A model generated the notes under the pieces. The model saw nothing but the letters and a program-made list of their open reading frames with translations. It did no database searches and was not told the origin of the DNA. From Stichopus chloronotus (lineage: Eukaryota; Echinodermata; Holothuroidea; Aspidochirotida; Stichopodidae), in the NCBI GenBank assembly GCA_021234535.1, contig CM037832.1:9803575-9867574 (forward strand): DNA of 64,000 nucleotides, written 5' to 3'. How positions within the stretch are numbered: the stretch's first letter is position 1; each line of letters begins with the position of its first letter. Shown here in pieces: positions 1 through 15,223 of the stretch. The translations under genes were made by a program, and so were the position numbers.

Positions 1-482
<482 letters not shown>

Positions 483-2959
483 TTAAATGAGGAACTTTAA
501 AATAATCTCAAGTTTAATAGGGAAATCCAAGGAAGAGGACACGATTAGAATATGCAAGACATCTGTGGCTAAACAAAAGTTTTTCTTTAGAAGAAAAAAA
601 CAATTATGTTTTGAGAAGCCTTAGCATAATACAACGTAGCATGTAGCGCATTACAGCAGACAAATTGGTGGCCCTACAGTAGTTTAGGGCCAGGAAAAGG
701 CACAAACATGTGTTGTGAGGATTGGCTGTATATTGATGGAATTGATCTATGTACTATTTGACAGTTATTCAGTCGAATAAGAACATGTAGTGAGTAAGTT
801 CTGAGAAACACACTGGTATTACAAAGACATATTGTGACTTACAGTCAAACCATAAACATCAAAGCCATAAAAGACATATGACGACTCACAGCCTATCAAT
901 GACTTAGAATCAAACCCTAAATATCAAACCTTACTTACAAGTGAAAGAGCTATGTAGATCTTTCAGATGGGACACATTCACATCTAAGATTTTTACGCAC
1001 ATGAAGACCACAACAATACCTATGAACCGCAAACAAAACTGATTTTGTTTTTTACATTTCGGCAGGCAAGACTCTGTCAACATGAGGGGGTAAAATGTTA
1101 AAAAAAAAAAAAGAAGAAACACATGGTCACATTACACCAAAACTGTGTTAAGTAAACTGGGCTTTGGAATTGAATGAACCTCTCCATGTAGCCTGAAGTA
1201 GATTATGAACAAGCTGACTTGAAAGTTATGGATTTATGAACAGTGCATTGCTTACTGACAGACTCTAACACATGACAACTGAGCTAGGTGACCGAGTCTG
1301 AAGCTTTTTGAATAGTTGTGAGAGAGACTTTAATATACTTTTTACTGTGTAGTGTTAATGCAAATGGACCATAAACGTATGTATCTTAAAAGGTTACCGT
1401 GAAAAAGTGACATGGCAGGTGAAATTCTGACCATTAAATCATCCCTTCATCCGCAAGTAAACACAATATACATCTTTCAATTATTTAAATGCGACACACA
1501 CCTACACATGGTAGCAATTGGAAAATTTGAACTGAAACTACTTTTCTTCAAATGAGATTCGGTTTGGGAAAAATTTTGGCCTGCAAGTTTCTACTACATG
1601 CATCACCTTTTTTGGGATGCATCGTTTCACATTTGACTGCAGACAACAAGATTTGTTAAAAAAGTGTCTTTGTTGTGACTAGCTAGCCTCCTTAAACTAG
1701 CAGTCTTATAAAATTTCAAAGTGAGAAAATACAGCACACAAGCCGGCTGGAAACACAGTTACAATACAGGATATTCAAACAGTGCATGTGTGACTATCCA
1801 ATAATTACCGTTATCCGAAATTTGTACTCACAATGAACTTACAGTACTGGAGATCCCATGAATGCCAGAATCATTGGTCTAAGCAAAAGCTACCTCTTTT
1901 TTTGTAAATTTGGGGGCAAACACTGCACGCAATTACAGTTTAGCTGTACCAGTCTTAAAGTTAAACACTCCATACACTATTAATGCATTTCTCTTAAAAG
2001 GAACAGATTCTGTACGAACTAATGAAAAACATTTACTCTTGTTCATGCCACACACCTACAATAACATGTTTTAAGGTTGCCATTACTCTCTGGCATGGTA
2101 GTGGGATGTGCAGAAGTTGTGCAAAGATAGGTGTAAAGTTTGGGATGAAGTAAATACACACCTGCTGTAACATGTTTGCTTAAGGACACGAATACTCTCC
2201 CTAGCTGTTTACACAATAAATGTGGGGCTCAACTGCAATGTGTAGCTCAGTCTTTAACATTGAAAACATTCAACTCCTGGCAAATAACACGCTCTATTTT
2301 GTGGACAACATTATGACACACCCTGAAGCATTAGCCACACGTTCTCACACGCCTCATGTGTTCAGAAATAGTTGACTGGTAATTAAACTGCTTTGTGACG
2401 ATGAGCATCATAAAATAAATCGTTCAGTGGATACAACTTCAAAATAAATATTTACATTTTTATTGCTTTCCATGATTTAATAAAGTACAGACAATTAATA
2501 GAGTGGGGCAAAATGAAGGAGGTGTTGAGTGAAGTGAAAACATAAGTACAACGGTTACATTATTGCTTACAAAACTACATGCAGCAATGTAAGGCATTTT
2601 AGAAAATTTCTATCATTGACATGAAATTCATACATACTTTTTAAGAATCCCCAATTCTTATAGGCCAAATACAGTTGGTGTTTGTGCATATCTTCTAAGT
2701 AATGCACACTTAATTTAAAAGCAGTTAAAGTAAAAACGTATGGATACAATAAAAACGTGGATCGACAGTGCCTTGTCATCTGCTATCTTACACAAAATAA
2801 TGATGGTAATTTGTCTATCGCCCCCAAACATTGTTGACAACTTTTGAACTGTGTTTTGCCTTCTCTCAGCATTCCTGTTCAATGAAAATATAGTTATTTA
2901 AAATCCCCAATTTTTTTTTCATTTTTATTTTTACATTAAAATCTCTTTGTATGAATGAA

Positions 2960-3075
2960 CAAGGTTTATCAATGCTGGACCTGTGCATTAACTACGGATA
3001 ATGCACTGTCAGGGGTTAACCTCTGATTGTGCATTATCCTTCCAGTAATGCATGGTCCAGTGTTGATCAACCTTG
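2960..3075. repeat. Palindromic foldback element
   Basis: Two arms of nearly 60 nt meet with almost no loop. The left arm begins CAAGGTTTATCAATGCTGG, and the right arm, read on the other strand, begins CAAGGTTGATCAACACTGG. Both arms carry GGATAATGCAC and end in GGTTAACC. By eye the arms match at about four of five positions. The shape is that of a short non-autonomous inverted-repeat element. I see no clear target duplication in the flanks. Confidence 0.75.
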
Positions 3076-6000
3076 ACCTGAGTACACATATCCTAAGCAG
3101 TTGCAAATTCTTAAATTTTCCAGACACTGCGAACCGTGCAATGGTCAAACCTAATATCCCAATGAGCTGGTAGATACATTTTGAAAATATAGCACATCAA
3201 AAACTGATTGATTTTTTTCAGATATTGCCTGAACTGTTTCAATGTGGTATTATGATATAATTGACCAATCAGGTCAAGTGACAAGCAACACACCTGACAA
3301 TTGCACCCAGAAAAGCTGTACACAAGAACAATCCCGACGTAAAGTCAGTGGTATGTCTCCGTTAATGCACTGTATAAATCAGGGACTTTCCGGTCGTAGC
3401 TGACACAGCCCTACAGTAAAAGAGAATTCATTCTTGGCCTAAGAGTTTCTTCAGGTCTTACAAGCATGTTCACTTCTGAAACAAGTACCATCCGACCCTG
3501 CAACCCTTTCTGTCTTTTCAAAGTTGTTAGCCAGAAGAGAAACGATGGGGCAAAAATCGACATTGATCATGAACTACGTCCCTTCAAGCATACAAAAATG
3601 GTCATTTGGGGCTGTGGCAGGTTGACTTTGAGTTGTTTGCACATTTAGTGTCATAATTTGATATTCGGCGCAGCGACTGATTGCAAACATTCACTTTCGA
3701 CTGGCATTCCATTTAAAGCCGGCTGGAGTGGCGTGTCGTACCACGTGCACTCTAATGACTTTCGATCACTGGCCTTGATTACACTGAAAGTGAACAGTTC
3801 AAACTCCAACTTTCCTTTTCTGCTCTAATCTACGTCACACCAGTTAGTTCCCGAGATGAATGCCTACAGCGGGATTAACTAATGGTTAATTACACAGCAA
3901 ATATGTTGTATGCCATTGACGACGAACGTGGCACATAACATTTTGTGCAAATTAGTTTTAACATGAAGCTGTGGACAGCTTATCAAATACTAAAGTATGA
4001 AGTAAAGGGCTTCATACAAAAGTTTACTATGAAATTTGGGAGACCTGCTGTAGACCAAAGAACATGATTAAATAACTGGCTGCAAAGAGTAATTCAGTAC
4101 CATGACTACCAAATCAACAGTAGCATGGCATCTCTGTTTGATCACAACATATTAAAATAAAAAATATTGTAAATATAATTTCGAAATGCTATTTTTTTCA
4201 TTTGCAACCAGTACCTTTCACGGTAAACCGTAGATTTTGGTACAGGTATGTCTTTCTTGAACCAAACCTTTGGAAATGTGAATCACCAACATGAAACCTC
4301 TTATTGCCACTTAGACAACATCTGCAACAAAAACAAATATGCACAACTGTGGGATGTTCATCAAAAACTTGTATGTGGCAACATCCTGGTTAAGACATGG
4401 GTAAAGAGAGTGTGGTTGTTGTGTTGATACAGGTAAGTGAGAAGTGTAGCAAATGATTAATTCATGACTAATTCAAAGACGAGGCAATAGGTGAAAATCG
4501 CTTACATGATCGCAAATGCCCAAATTATTTTCCAAAATGTCAAAACATCTACAGGTGCATGACACTGCATGTCAAAACAATTGCGAAACAGTTTAAGTGA
4601 GTAAAAGGAACTCAAATTTTTCAGAGAAGCGACTCTTTTAAGCCTCAACTGCAACATGTTGTGGAGTAAATACCTTTTTGTAAAAAATATTTACAACAAA
4701 GAAGAAAAGAAATGAAGGTCTGTGACTGAAGGATCAGCATACATTGGAGTTACCTGGAGCACATTAGAAGACATTAATGTGCTTGAGACTTTCTTCCACA
4801 TCTCACAATTACAATACATGCATACAATATGCTAAACAAATGGCCACCGAATATGAAGTACAGATAGCAACGAGAAAACTTCTGCTACGACAAAATTTCA
4901 TGACATTGAAGAGCTCCAACATGCTGACAGCAGGGGAAGATTTACGTATTCAATAATAAAAGTAACCATTAATGTTACCCGCACAGACGTTACAAAAGAT
5001 GCAAATGCTAATTCTGATTCACAAATGACTCATCTGTTGAGAAGGATCTGTTCCGGGTAGAATTAAGCTTTCAAATTTTCAAAACTTTCTCTTTTCTTTT
5101 CCATCACTCAAAGAGGCTTCAACAGCATTTTCTGTTTGGAAACCATTGAAAGTTTGCCTACAATGCGAAATTAATTCGATAATGCCTGCAGACGCTTGAA
5201 ATGACATGAAGCATGTTTACGCATTTTAAATAATATGATCGTAATTAAAATTCCAGTATACTGTGATGAAACCAGAAACAGAGAGTTGCTGCAAACCAAT
5301 TTACGCACCATATCTCGCCGAACACATACCAGCTACATCGAAACGGTCTCTGAACTTATGATGTTTATTGAAAACTGAAACTAATTACGATCATAAAACT
5401 GAACAATTATCAACAGGAATAGGAAAAAAAAAGGATAAAACTGCAACATTAATGAACCACAGGATGTAAACATGGTTAGAATGAGAACTCTTCGAGGAAT
5501 AACAGAGGAAATCAGATCTTTTGGCTTTGTAAATCAATTACCTCTCAAATGACATGTTAGGGGATTTATGTTGAGACAAAGAGCAACACCCAATGATGAC
5601 ATCAAATTGCCCCTTTGACATCACATTTACTGTATATGAAACTACTGAAATACCCTCAAAGGGTGATATAGGTGAACTAGGATGGATTCACCATCCCAAA
5701 AGCCAAACCATTTAAGATCACTTCTGATAAAAGAGCAAATACATGCATGTCTACGAATTTCCTTCGACGAAGGGGCAGGAAATCATTTTCAAATATTACA
5801 GGGCTACATAAAATGCTAGGTATGGTGAAACTGGTCACGTGAAAAATGCTAAACTTTTCTCCTCTGAGGTATCTTGGAATGTTTCCGAGTACCTTCAAGT
5901 TTGGGGATTATAGATTTAAGTACAAAAGTCCTTGGACTGGCAGTTAATAATCTACACAGATCTCTCAGCTAAGCTAATAGTTGAACTTGAGGGATAAGTG

Positions 6001-9000
6001 TTTCCTTTAAATTTATCAGGTCTTTTAGGGTTATAGGAACCAAGATATCAATCATTGAGGCTTGATTAAGTGCTACACAAATCCCTCAAATTGGACCACT
6101 GTCTTTAAAGGTCCCCGAGCAACAATCAACCTTCAGGTGGCTATTTTAATTCATTAATTGATTCTAACAACCCCAGATCTCACATATTTGACAATTCCAC
6201 AGGAAAATTCCTTTCTGAACAAATCAGTCCGAGTTATGACATGTCATCAAATTAATTTGTGCAACATAAGTATTGAGCTTTCGACACAGTAACGTCAAAA
6301 TTCACTGGTGGAAAGTTATCTCCATGAGTGAAATTTTGAACCCCTATTCAGTGTCCACTTCTCCTTCATCTACCCCCCCCCCCCCTCCTGCCATAGGCCC
6401 TATAATTCTCATCAACAAATGAACTCCCAAACCTTCCTTGGTTTGGTTATCTACGAACGACCCCAATTACCCGTCTCACATTACTCCCTCCCCAGGGGGT
6501 GGGGCATAACACGATGGTGGGTTGGTTGCCAGACTTGTGACTGCATATTAGAGCACCTGTTTGTTTTGGTGTCACCAATTCTGCAACCATTTTTATAATG
6601 GTGAGTTGGTCAAACACCACATCTAATACTTTCAATCACACATTGTCATATAATTCAGGTATACCCAAATCGATTTATAACTATAATTATAATTTATATT
6701 CTATATTCGTAACTCCCGTTCAGGGTGGGGCATCGGTGCTTTGCTTCTCTTAGAGACTGGACTCTGGCTTGTAAGTGAATGGCTCCTAAGTTCCAGTTTG
6801 AAACAAGGTGAATGTATCTGCTATCCATCTTAGACAATACAACCCACAACCTGTGTCTTTATGCACCTAACCACACTAATTATTAATGTTTGCAACACTT
6901 TTAAATGCTGGCCGAGGTGCCAACTTTCAAAAGATGAAGGCATCTCTGGTGAAAAAGACATCACCTGCTTTCCAATACAGTCTTTCTTACAATCTCCCAT
7001 TTCTTCATCTACATAACATACAGTTTAAATTGGAGTTTTGCATCAACGATGGGAACCCCAGTTGAAGGGAAAGTTGGATTAAAAAATAACAAATTCTTTC
7101 GACCAGCCTAGATAACTTTCTTCTAGGGAGCAATGAATTTCTGCGACTTGAATGCTGCAAGCTTCTGAATAATCTTACGAGAGATAACACTACACAGTGT
7201 AAAGCAAAGTCTTTTCTTACAAAGTATGTGATCCTCCTTTAAAAACGACCGGCAGTAAAAACTGATATTTAATGAACACTGGCAGGAGAAAGCTGGAATA
7301 TCTGATCTTCACCAGCCTCCGTTTAGCAGCTTAGCCAAACAGGTCTATGTCTTTTTAAACCAACTGTTGCCTGCGTTCGAATTCAATTTGGCAGGAAGTG
7401 CGCGTACAAACCCCGTGCAGAACTAGTAATTGTGGCATCTGCACTACAATGAGCAGGGCATGCAACACCAACCAGGCATTGTAAAAGACAACTTCATTAT
7501 TTCGGGTGACATAAATTTGAAAGATATCCCAAGAGAACTGAGACCTGATCATAAAGAGGATGGTGATGCTGATAAACTCTGCTGCTCAATGAGAACACCT
7601 TGTAAACTGTAAGCCAAGGGGAAATTGAAAAAAAAAAAAAAATGAAAAGTAAACTATACCTACAGCATCACAGTTTCAACTTCAGGTACAAGAGAGCAGA
7701 CTGACAAGTGAAACTGAGACAATTAAAGGACTTTTATGAATCAAAAAAAAAAAAAAATGTAAATAAGATGTTTACATCACCTCGCCTATGGTATTTGGCA
7801 TGAACGAAGGTCTGCTATATATGCTATGAAGTTTGTTATTCTCTTTAAATCTGTCACCTCCGAGCAACTTATTATTGGACAGTTTTTTAGGGTGGAACAA
7901 TTTCTTACTGAAAGCACCTGCGTATAGTACCTCATGGAGCTATAACACGGTAGATTCATGAGTACCTCTGCAAGGGGAAGGACTGAGTAGCAGAACTCAA
8001 AGCTCTCAGAAATGTCACTAGAGCTGTGTATGGCCAGACAGTATTACAAATGGTGGTGAAAGGTTAGTGTACTCTTGGCTTGGTGTGCTAGAGTGCGGTT
8101 GTTGTGCCTAGACAAGCAAGTGGATAGGGAAGAAAATGTGTTTGTTTCATTTGTATATTATGAATCACTACAATCCAGTGCTCTTTTACAAACACAACAT
8201 GCCAAAAGATAGCACTGTGGTTTCTCGAAATTCACGAAAACCTAAAGTTCTAATTAGCTTTTTGAGGGAAGTGCGATTGGGCCTTAAACTGGAAACAGCC
8301 TATGTATGATAGATCCACAGGTGATGACATCATCAACAGCTCAGATGTAAACTAAACCTTCAGTAAGAAACAGAATTTGAACAAATCATTGTACTCTTAA
8401 CTCAGTCTGGGAGGATATGCTGCACTTTGTATGAAATATGAGAAAATAGAGCAATTATGCAAGAACTAGTCAAAGCACACTTTAAAGCTGGATTAAAAGG
8501 GGCCAAAAAAGAATCCAGGAATCCCTCCACTCTTCGAAAGGTCGACAGTCAGATCAGTGTGGGGATCCTGTCTATGATTAAGTTGCAATCCTCCCGGCTC
8601 GGAGTGACTATTGGGACTGAAGTCTCGAGAATTAGTACCTTTATCCTAAATGTTGTACTTTAGTTAAAAAATTGATAGATTGGATTAAGTACTCTGGAGA
8701 CAAATATCAGCAGAGGTGTTTTTAGGGATGACTTGACCACAGAAACAATAGCCATAAATTGGGCTTGAGGAAACGGTGTGGCATGAAAAGTTGAACAGAT
8801 ACATACGAACATAAAATTGCCAGATTAGCGGTGTAAATGAAGTAACCTTTTTTTTAAATACGTCACCAGAACTTTCAGCGAAAAAAAAAAACACTTATTA
8901 AGTAACACTATGTTTGAAAACATTCAATACTGAGACTGAAGAAACTACTGAGAAGGTAGTGTAAAAGGAAAATAAAATTGCTCAATTCATTTTTAAACGT

Positions 9001-12000
9001 TTATGACGATTATTGAGTGTGTGCACATGGAAAATACAATTATCACTTCAAATGGAAGAGATTTTTTTCTTTTTTTCATACTGTAAAATTATACGCAGAA
9101 AACTACTTAAAACAATTTGAAAGGTTAACCAACATCACTCTCATATAGCCCTATGTTTATTTTGTTTCCAAAGGACCAGGAAAACATAGATCATGAGGGA
9201 TTTTCCAGGAAGCAGAGGAAATTACACTTTTGCAATTTTCCGCAAGAATAACACATTAAAGCTAATTTCTTTGAATGCAATGTGTTTTTTTCCTGCGAAA
9301 AGAGAAAGCCTTACTTCCCTTTAAAATGTGAGAACTAAAGAGAAGGCAGGTGGGAGGAGAGGAAAGTGAGATGGGTGGTATGTGCAGTGGCATGGAATGT
9401 TGGGAGAAGGATGATGAGAAACAGACAGTCTATAAGATTCTTCATCTTCTACCAGGTTGTGTGACATGAGTCTAGAAAGGAGCTGGCTTCATCCAGAAGT
9501 TGCAGAGTGAAACCCTGAATGAAAATCTGTTGGAATTTTGTACATATCTGATACCGTTTTTGAGATACGACTTTCCTAAATTTGATGAAAATGCAAAATG
9601 GATGACGTGGAGTGTTGCACAGTGTCAGTATTTCTTTGGTTAACCTTTTGTACATTGTCTCATAATTATTTAATTACTGGGTTTCACTTTGGTATCTGAT
9701 ATCAATATTTTTGACAAAGAAAATATATGCTTCCAAAAGAAAATCCTCTGGGCATGTAAAATTTCTCAGCTGTTCTTGAAATAAAGGTTAGGTAAAGAAA
9801 GGCTGAACATAATACACATCATAGGAGTCCATCTCTTGACATCACAAATTTGCATATTTAGCCAATGTTTGTTCATGATACAGGTGTCAGACACTAACTT
9901 GAATGTAATATTGTCAACATGTGATGGATTTTGTTTCTATTTTCAATGATTAATACACTTGATACTCCAAAATGTTACTTACATGTCACACGACTGTAAA
10001 GAAAACAAGTTTTACCAGTAATCTTTTGGTTATTATCAGTCTACAATTGGATGTAAAAATGTTGGGGCACTAGTCCATTGTAAAGCTACAGTAATTCTAT
10101 ACTGTGTGTGACATGAACTACATGGAGAAATGTCGAAGCTATGCAGACAATATCCTTAGCAACAACAGCATCAAGAGAAACCTCGACCACTCCACAGAGT
10201 TTATCCAGAAATGAAGAGAAAAAAAAATCGACATTTGTCATTCTGTGCATCTTTCCATAGAGGACTCCCTCCTGGAAGGAATTCATTTCCACAGAAGTTG
10301 ACAAAAAATTTATCTGAGTTACTTCCCTCCCAGCTAAGGAGGCTACAGCCCCAGTATGTCAGAGGAAGTGTTAACAAGTTGACAGTGGTGCACCCTAACC
10401 TTTCCAATTAAAGTCTTGATGGCTGTTACTCTGTCATTTCCACTGACAGGTTTTGAGGCCGAAAAGAAAAAACAGGAAGGATTTACAAACTTCACCGTGA
10501 CTGTTTGTTCCATCAAATTGAGGAGATAATGTGACAAACCTCACAACCTTTCAAACCATTTGGGAAATAACAGCTCAATTCCCCATTGTAAAGCCAGTGA
10601 CTGTAACAACTATTGTCAGAGGTTGAAAGAAACCCAAATTGAAAAAGAGAAAGGATGAGAATTGGAATTTGCTGCACAGGTTGACTAAATCACTCTCAGG
10701 GAGATGGCTAAATCACTATCTTCACAATGTTCTCTAAACTAATCAAAACGTTTTTCCTATGGTACTGTTCATGCACATGTGGCTACTCCTAATACCATAA
10801 CAGAAAAAAAAACCTTGGAGGAATATCATTTGTCCCCCCCCCGGAAAAAAAGACTAAATACGAAAAAGATACTAATGTTGCCATACAGACAAAACAGTGG
10901 GAATATTTTCAAGAGTGACAAAAAGTGACAGACAGAATGAGCGGACTGCTTTGCATTTTACTGTGATACCACGAACTTGGGGGGAATTTTTTTCTTAACA
11001 ACATGGAGACATCTCCGCTGTTCTGGAAGGATATATCGTCAACCCTATCTACTGTACCGTCACTAAAATACCTAGTGTGCTGTTTAAGGACAACCTCTTC
11101 GTAGTTAAAAGATGCTGCTACCATCTACGGAATGACGAGACAGAGAGCCAAACATTTTCCCTCCTCATGCCCTTGAGAAAAATGCTTTACAGTGTCTGGT
11201 AATCTCTAGAAAGGATGACAGCAGCAAACTTCTTGTCAGAATACCACAACACCAGACGAAGTGATTTCAAACCATCCAGAACATTGACAGCTTGTATCAT
11301 CTCATACACAAAGTTGAGCATGTCACATCAGTTCTTGCAGAGCTATACCCTGGCTTCCTGGCCGTGGAGACTTAACTTTGGTATACTTCCTTACATTTAC
11401 AAGTGTCTCCGACTATTTTGCTCCGTTTTTCTTGATTGTTATGCTACTGCAGTTACCTACAAACCTGTTCCTGCCCTGAGATCAGGAGACGCAACCTTCG
11501 CTCTGAGGACACACATGGCATGCAAGAAAGTGGGTGAACAGTTTTTTTCAATCATGGTCCAATCTCTTTAGAATAACATTTCCAGTATTATATCAGAGAT
11601 TCTGAATCTCGTAAGACATATCATTTTACAAGATACTTTCATCACTTGCAAAGCACTAGCTGATGCCTGTGATGGTAGTGCTACCTACCACACACACTGC
11701 TTATTTTTATTATTAACTCAAAGTGCATATACCTGTATGACACTTGGAACATATCCACAGAGTACTTGAAATCTGAACCAAATGTGGCATGATAAGCCAT
11801 AGACGAATACTATTGCAGGCAATGTTGTCTATTGTCATGTATTGCATGCAGAAAGGGACTCGCGCACACTCAAATGTGATGCACAACACGTACCACAGCT
11901 GCTAAGATCCCGCAATGCACATTCGATAACTTTGAGGTGAAGACATGTAAATCATAAATGCTGGGCTCAGTTTGTTGTAGCTTAAACCTCCAATCACGTC

Positions 12001-15000
12001 ATAGATCATTTATCTTACTGAGGAAAATGAATCTGTGACCAAGACTTGGAATCTCTGAGCTAGGGAGTCACCGATGTTACATTACCATCCCACAGCTTCA
12101 GACCGGCTTGATTGATGAGGACATCTTCCACCAGAGACGACGAGAGGAGGAGACAGGATATGTTTGCACATCTTGTTATGAGCGCTACGCACACACACAC
12201 ACACGAGAGATCTGTTGGGGACAGCATCGAGTGTCAAATTCAAAGCATCTCCCACCAGTAATTCAATCACTGAAACAACCTTTTGTCTTGTTTTATGAGT
12301 ACCAGTATGTTTCCACGAAAATATGGAAACGGCTGACGTCAGCAGCCATGTCTAACATTGTCGCCCTGACAACTCAATTATGTGAAGAGATACTTCCCTA
12401 CCTGCATAAACATTTTACTACCATGGTAAGGCCGTTTATGACTGGTTTTTCTCCAACTGAACGACTTTTGCTGATACCATATCAGAGTGGTCCATGCATT
12501 ATATTGAATACAGCTTTGGAGTTGTTTTACTGAATAATGAACGGCAACCTCACATTTAATCTTAGGCAGATGAGCTCATCAGATTGGGAACTGCAGCATT
12601 CAATTTCTGATAACCGGTTGCTGCTTGTTTAGGTATTAACCTTATGCTATGTTTGTCATCTTGTCAAAACTGCTGAGCAAATTTCACTGTTCAAATTTCC
12701 ATCCGTTAGTTTTTGCAATGAAGATTTATTAACTAATTAATCAAGAATGAGCTGAATTTCTGGTGAAAAAGTTAAAAAATTTCTGGAAGAAGAGATAGAT
12801 TTGGGGACAAAAGGAGCATTACCCCCAGTGTGCAATGTCCTCTAATGATAAAGAAAAACAGAAAGCAGCGACAGATTCACCACATCAAAATCAAATGAGA
12901 AAGTCAGAGGACGGTTATTGCGGACTAAAACAGCGCTAAATTTAGGGACAAGAGAGGTTAATTGGAAGATGAATTGATAGAGCAAGATTAAAACCAAGAT
13001 AGAAATAAGAAACCAGTTGTGAATCAAGATGAAGGAAGCAATAATGTTGGTCCCATATAAGATGATTTTGCAAACTACCTCACATGTTCAAAATTAAAAG
13101 AAACCATCGTGATTCTTTTAAAACATAGAATTGCCTTATTTGTAAAAAAAATACTACCCGCACTTGTATGACTACACACTTTTGAGGAAAAGCTTTTTGG
13201 AACACTATTGATCGAACATCTACATATATTTCTGTAGAATGAATTTCAAATTGAAGGATATACTTCAGATTTGTTGCAAATTTTTAAACTTTTCCATACA
13301 ACACAAAGGACATTTTGAAAGTAACATACTGACAACATAGCTATAAGCCATAATATGCGCATGTGTTACTAAGTATAGAGAAGGGCAAAAGTGGACAGGG
13401 GAGTGTGGGTGAATGCGTATTCTGATAAAATCTCTCTGCCAAGAGATGAAATCACAACAAATTTAAACCTCCAGAATCACATTCATATCCACAAACCTTG
13501 CTGTCACCGAAGGAATCATTCTTTTAAATTAGATTTTCGTATTTTCTATGAAGATCATTGCTGTGCAAGAACACCCAGCTAAATACTGAGGTTTTTCCGA
13601 TTGAGATTCAAAAGACATGCACAGAGTTGCATGCTGGGAATAACATGTGGGCAGAAAGTGTAAAAACGTGTACAGACTTTTCACACCTCTCTGATGACAA
13701 GATTTCTGCCAAAGGGTTTTTTAACGTAATGCAAACTTGTATGGACTGCTCAGTAGTTAACAGTACTAACTCCTTCACCCCACATCCCATCTCCAACCTC
13801 CCACCCTCTTTCGTAGCCTCTGTCGAGTCTTTCCGATGATGCATGCAGTTTGGACACTGGCTGTATTCCAACTCCTGGAAATCGCTACAGGGAAAAGCCT
13901 GTGGACAAACATAATTTTATGGAACTACCCATTAACTAACCTTTGAAATCTCCTACCATATTGGTAGTCATTTAGCCAACCAATCAGAGAACTTGTTCTC
14001 TAAAGAATGCATGAATACATCTTTTGAACGGAGGACCCTGCAATGTGAGAGTATCATTGTCACAGACCATATGACAGGCACAATGTCACTGGTCAAGTAT
14101 AGTAAATTACATCACAGTAATCATGATTTCTGTTGGTATTGTGAATATATATCATACATGTATATTGAGACTTTTTTCAAAGGTTACGAGGTCAGAAGTT
14201 ACTCAGGGTTTATAAGTAGATCCGGATGGGAGTCAATGACACGTATGGAAGCATGGATTGCATCTATAACATTACGCGTTGTGTCAATCGTGAGTAAACT
14301 GAAGGGCAGATAATTATTGGCCAAAAAGCCTTGACAAAGGCTGCCTCTTTCCAAGAAAACATAAATAAGACTCTTTCAATGAATTCTAGTGAGAAGTGCA
14401 TGTAAATGTTAGCTTACATGTCATGTGGAATGTTACAAATTCCTAGATACACACTAAATCACAAAAATAGGGAGAAATTTTGGAAATCTTGCTGCATGTG
14501 GTAAATCTTGCTCATGAATGTAGCACAAAATAAGTGACATCACTGCAACAATGTAAAGCTGATCATCTGCTCAATCTGAAGAAAGCAACACCTTCAGCTG
14601 ATGAAGACAGCAATTCTTTTAACTCAATCAACTGAAGAGACACTTTCATGTCCAAAGTTTCATTGAATGTCCAACTTTTAAAGAGAACAGCAGATTTAAA
14701 AGAACAGGCCAAACAATGTTCAAACCATTCTGCTAAAATCCATAACAGTATGAAAGAACATGAAAGCAAGTCTAAATGCCTGGTCTTTGCGTACAAAGAT
14801 GCATATGATTGAAAACCGCAAAGATTTTATATATATAGGCCAACCTAGCTAAAAAATTTGTGCTGCGACAAGAACAAACGAAACTATTTTGCAACTTTAA
14901 ATGTCACCATGCCATGATAATGAGTTATTCATGAGACTGCCTAGAATGTTATTTAATGTAAAATCTGTTTCACTTTCAACATTTTTGTGAACCAAGTGCG

Positions 15001-15223
15001 TGTTACTTTTACAGGAAATGCTTAATTCCTAATTGTGACAGGAGTCTGGGAAATTGTATGGACTATTCTTTTCAGGTATGTGTGGGTTTTTTTTGGGGGG
15101 GGGAGGGGAGTAAGGGGTTAGGCTTGTAGGTGCAATATTTTCTTGGAAATTGCCTACTTCTTATCATCTTTGCATAATTACTGTGTGTGACCAGTTCATT
15201 TGGATACTGCACATGCAGTTATG

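Noticed and set aside
5677..5898. Minus-strand open frame of 73 codons with a basic patch (FLPLRRRKFVDMHVFALL).
   Set aside because: The phase does not fit CMIP, the donor is poor, and there is no similarity to a known family.
11215..11571. Plus-strand open frame of 118 codons.
   Set aside because: Unremarkable composition and no domain. The opposite strand is equally open in parts.
12108..12533. Plus-strand open frame of 141 codons.
   Set aside because: It crosses a CA microsatellite near 12190, has no recognisable domain, and a length near 140 codons is expected occasionally in 64 kb of six frames.
13558..13871. Overlapping open frames of 93 and 87 codons on opposite strands.
   Set aside because: Both look moderately coding-like, but neither has a recognisable domain and both lie within a CMIP intron.
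10085..13890. A chain of minus-strand open segments with splice-like borders (about 10.1-11.6, 12.1-12.5 and 13.6-13.9 kb) that can be joined in phase into an armadillo-like protein.
   Set aside because: Once the CMIP exons were identified, the family alignment runs directly from the exon at 26830-26919 to the one at 264-452, leaving no room for them. No segment resembles a known family, several borders are weak, and phase matches are easy to obtain by choosing among many AG/GT pairs.
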